In this document: piece by piece, positions 6,568 through 7,689 of the stretch
Layout of the letters: each line of letters begins with the position of its first letter
How positions within the stretch are numbered: position 1 is the first letter of the stretch
DNA from: CAMDHY01 sp046156265
GTDB taxonomy: Bacteria > Pseudomonadota > Alphaproteobacteria > Rhizobiales > Segnochrobactraceae
Assembly: GCF_046156265.1 (NCBI RefSeq)
Contig: NZ_JAWDIR010000024.1
Location: 1-7,689, forward strand
DNA length: 7,689 nt
Direction: 5' to 3'
Position numbers and translations under genes: made by a program
Notes under the pieces: generated by a model
The model's database searches: none
What the model saw: the letters and a program-made list of their open reading frames with translations, nothing else
What the model was told of the DNA's origin: nothing

Positions 6568-6592
6568 TGGCCTGCCCCCCTTGAAGTGGTCC
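6568..6592 (+). repeat. IS3-family left terminal inverted repeat, copy C
   Basis: Begins TGGCCTGCCC and ends TTGAAGTGGTCC. It matches copies A (94-117) and B (707-731, minus). The outer boundary is where all three copies start to agree. The flanking bases differ in each case (GCAAAC, the IS256-type gene, and GTTCAT). Confidence 0.75.
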
Positions 6593-6634
6593 TCCCTGAG
6601 GTATGGGCTTTGAGCGCTTTTGGAGGACGGACAG

Positions 6635-6910
6635 ATGGCGAGGAAGCGGCATAAGCCTGAGGAGATCGTCGCGAAGCTTCGGCAGGTTGAGGTTCTGACA
6701 GCCCAGGGCAGGTCGGTCGCGGAAGCGATCCGGTCGATCGGGGTGACGGAGGTTACCTACTACCGCTGGCGGAACGAGTACGGCGGGCTGAAGGGCGACC
6801 AGGTGAAGCGCCTGAAGGAGCTCGAGGCGGAGAACGCACGGCTGCGTCGGGCGGTGTCGGATCTGACGCTCGACAAGATGATCCTGGCGGAGGCGGCTCG
6901 GGGAAACTAA
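6635..6910 (+). CDS. IS3-family OrfA, DNA-binding transposase subunit
   Basis: The 91-residue protein starts MARKRHKPEEIVAKLRQVEV. The helix-turn-helix covers about residues 8-55, ending in TYYRWRNEYGG, and a leucine zipper follows (KRLKELEAENARLRRAVSDL) for pairing with itself or the OrfAB fusion at the IS ends. The ATG at 6635 is preferred over the in-frame TTG at 6620 because GGAGG (6622-6626) lies eight bases before it, and the same spacing is found in the left-end fragment at 147-160. The last codons are CGG GGA AAC TAA, and the stop overlaps the orfB ATG by one base (TAATG). Expression would use the promoter in or near the left end, which is not clearly visible. Confidence 0.92.
   Translation: MARKRHKPEEIVAKLRQVEVLTAQGRSVAEAIRSIGVTEVTYYRWRNEYGGLKGDQVKRLKELEAENARLRRAVSDLTLDKMILAEAARGN
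6901..6907 (+). promoter_or_regulatory. Programmed -1 frameshift heptamer G GGA AAC
   Basis: In the orfA frame the codons CGG GGA AAC TAA contain the X-XXY-YYZ heptamer immediately before the stop. Slippage by -1 continues as CTA ATG AGC into orfB, producing an OrfAB fusion, which is the active transposase in studied IS3 elements. No strong stem-loop lies at the usual 5-10 bases downstream. A short CTCGG/CCGAG hairpin at 6958-6972 is probably too far away. Confidence 0.7.
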
Positions 6911-7689
6911 TGAGCCCCGCCCGTCGCCGTGCGTGCGTCGACCATTTCGTCGAGGAACTCGGCGTTCCCGAGAGACGGGCGTGCCGGGTTCTCGGCCAGC
7001 ATCGGTCGACACAGCGCAAGATCCCCCACGGACGCGAGGACGAGGTGGCGCTGACCGCGGACATTGTCGCGCTCGCCATTCGATATGGTCGCTACGGCTA
7101 CCGTCGGATCACCGCTCTGCTGCGGTCTGCCGGCTGGGTTGTGAATGCCAAGCGGGTCGAGCGGATCTGGCGGCGGGAGGGGCTGAAGGTGCCAGTAAGG
7201 CAACCGAAGCGTGGCCGGCTCTGGCTTACGGACGGGTCGTGCATCCGGCTACGGCCGGAGCACCCGAACCACGTGTGGTCCTACGACTTCGTCGAGGACC
7301 GCACCCATGATGGACGGAAGTTCCGCATGCTGAACGTCATCGACGAGTTTACCCGGGAGTGCCTGGCAATCCGGGTCGGGCGGAGGCTGCGGTCGACAGA
7401 CGTCATCGACGTGCTCTCCGACCTCTTCATCCTCCGAGGCGTGCCGGGCCATGTCCGGTCCGACAACGGGCCGGAGTTCATCGCACGGGCTGTGCAGGAT
7501 TGGATTGCTGCCGTTGGCGCCCGGACAGCCTTCATCCCGCCCGGCAGCCCCTGGGAGAACGGCTACTGCGAGAGCTTCAACGCCAAGCTCCGCGATGAAC
7601 TCCTCGACGGGGAGATCTTCTACAGCCTCAACGAAGCCCGGGTAGTCACCGAGGGCTGGCGGCGGCACTACAACACCGTCCGCCCTCAT
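6910..7689 (+). CDS. IS3-family OrfB, DDE integrase-type transposase (3' end missing)
   Basis: The 260 codons present start MSPARRRACVDHFVEELGVP. Residues ~1-90 are the HTH_21-type region with YGRYGYRRI. The rve integrase core follows with D126 (in YDFVED), D185 (in RSDNGPEF) and E221 (in ENGYCESFN). There are exactly 35 residues between D185 and E221, giving the DD(35)E triad that cuts and joins the IS ends. The sequence runs out at HYNTVRPH, usually about 20-35 residues from the C-terminus, so little is missing. The ATG overlaps the orfA stop (TAATG), allowing translational coupling to make OrfB alone in addition to frameshifted OrfAB. No internal stop or frameshift is present, so the enzyme is probably functional if the right end is intact. 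Confidence 0.92.
   Translation, partial: MSPARRRACVDHFVEELGVPERRACRVLGQHRSTQRKIPHGREDEVALTADIVALAIRYGRYGYRRITALLRSAGWVVNAKRVERIWRREGLKVPVRQPKRGRLWLTDGSCIRLRPEHPNHVWSYDFVEDRTHDGRKFRMLNVIDEFTRECLAIRVGRRLRSTDVIDVLSDLFILRGVPGHVRSDNGPEFIARAVQDWIAAVGARTAFIPPGSPWENGYCESFNAKLRDELLDGEIFYSLNEARVVTEGWRRHYNTVRPH

Larger units (their letters stand above)
6568..7689 (+). mobile_element. IS3-family element, apparently intact, truncated by window end
   Basis: It contains the left terminal repeat (6568-6592), complete orfA, the frameshift heptamer and orfB nearly to its end. The overlapping orfA/orfB arrangement in the 0 and -1 frames and the DD(35)E OrfB define the IS3 family. The OrfA and OrfB motifs suggest the IS407 group, which is less certain. 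The right terminal repeat and target duplication lie beyond the window. It is the best-preserved of three related copies here and a plausible source of the recombinations seen on the left. Confidence 0.9.

Noticed and set aside
6446..7012. 188-codon open frame on the minus strand
   Set aside because: It is antisense to orfA and the start of orfB of the IS3-family copy. Its composition (Arg/Pro-rich) follows from reading a G+C-rich gene backwards, and it has no recognisable domain.
7249..7689. Minus-strand open frame opposite orfB
   Set aside because: The + strand encodes a clear DD(35)E transposase over the same bases. The minus frame is a G+C-driven shadow.
1..7689. CRISPR array, tRNA, rRNA or phage/defence genes
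   Set aside because: No regularly spaced repeats, cloverleaf-like sequence, rRNA signature or defence-related protein motif was seen on either strand.

Overview
The window looks like an accessory, insertion-sequence-rich region of a high-GC proteobacterium, most likely an alphaproteobacterium. This rests on the transposon families present (IS3, IS256, IS66, IS1182 and IS5 types) and the GC-rich codon use of the transposase genes. No chromosomal housekeeping gene is present to fix the taxon. In sampled 60-base blocks, G+C is 28/60 within the central gene (4561-4620) and 41/60 in the right-hand transposase (7441-7500), so the central gene looks compositionally foreign to its surroundings.

Left flank (1-960): a nested set of dead elements. 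Bases 1-93 are the C-terminal end of an IS5-type transposase with an in-frame stop. It is broken at base 94 by the left end of an IS3-family element reading rightward. After only 97 bases this element is joined to a second IS3-family copy reading leftward (about 192-731). That copy keeps an intact orfA but only the start of orfB, and its own left end at 731 interrupts an IS256-type transposase pseudogene (732-960). The piece 94-731 is therefore a foldback structure with the same IS left end at both sides.

Centre (1248-6008): one intact 1586-codon gene on the + strand, preceded by a 287-base stretch with no recognisable gene. Its product carries three successive GT-B (GT4-type) glycosyltransferase units, each with its own E-x7-E motif (E187/E195, E562/E570, E977/E985). 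About 520 further residues follow, which I read as three related beta-rich modules. The likely role is assembly of a cell-surface glycan (O antigen, capsule or exopolysaccharide) or a glycoconjugate in the cytoplasm, with several sugar additions made by one polypeptide. Acceptor and donor sugars cannot be read from the sequence.

Right flank (6005-7689): an IS66-type transposase C-terminal remnant reading leftward, whose stop shares TTAA with the stop of the glycosyltransferase gene. It is followed by the 5' end of an IS1182-like element, a 38-base imperfect palindrome, an unassigned stretch, and then a third IS3-family copy (from 6568). This last copy has complete orfA, a G GGA AAC frameshift heptamer and orfB with its DD(35)E triad, and runs off the end of the window. 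The IS3 left ends at 731 and 6568 face each other across the cargo gene, giving a composite-transposon-like layout. The outer ends are either rearranged (left) or outside the window (right).
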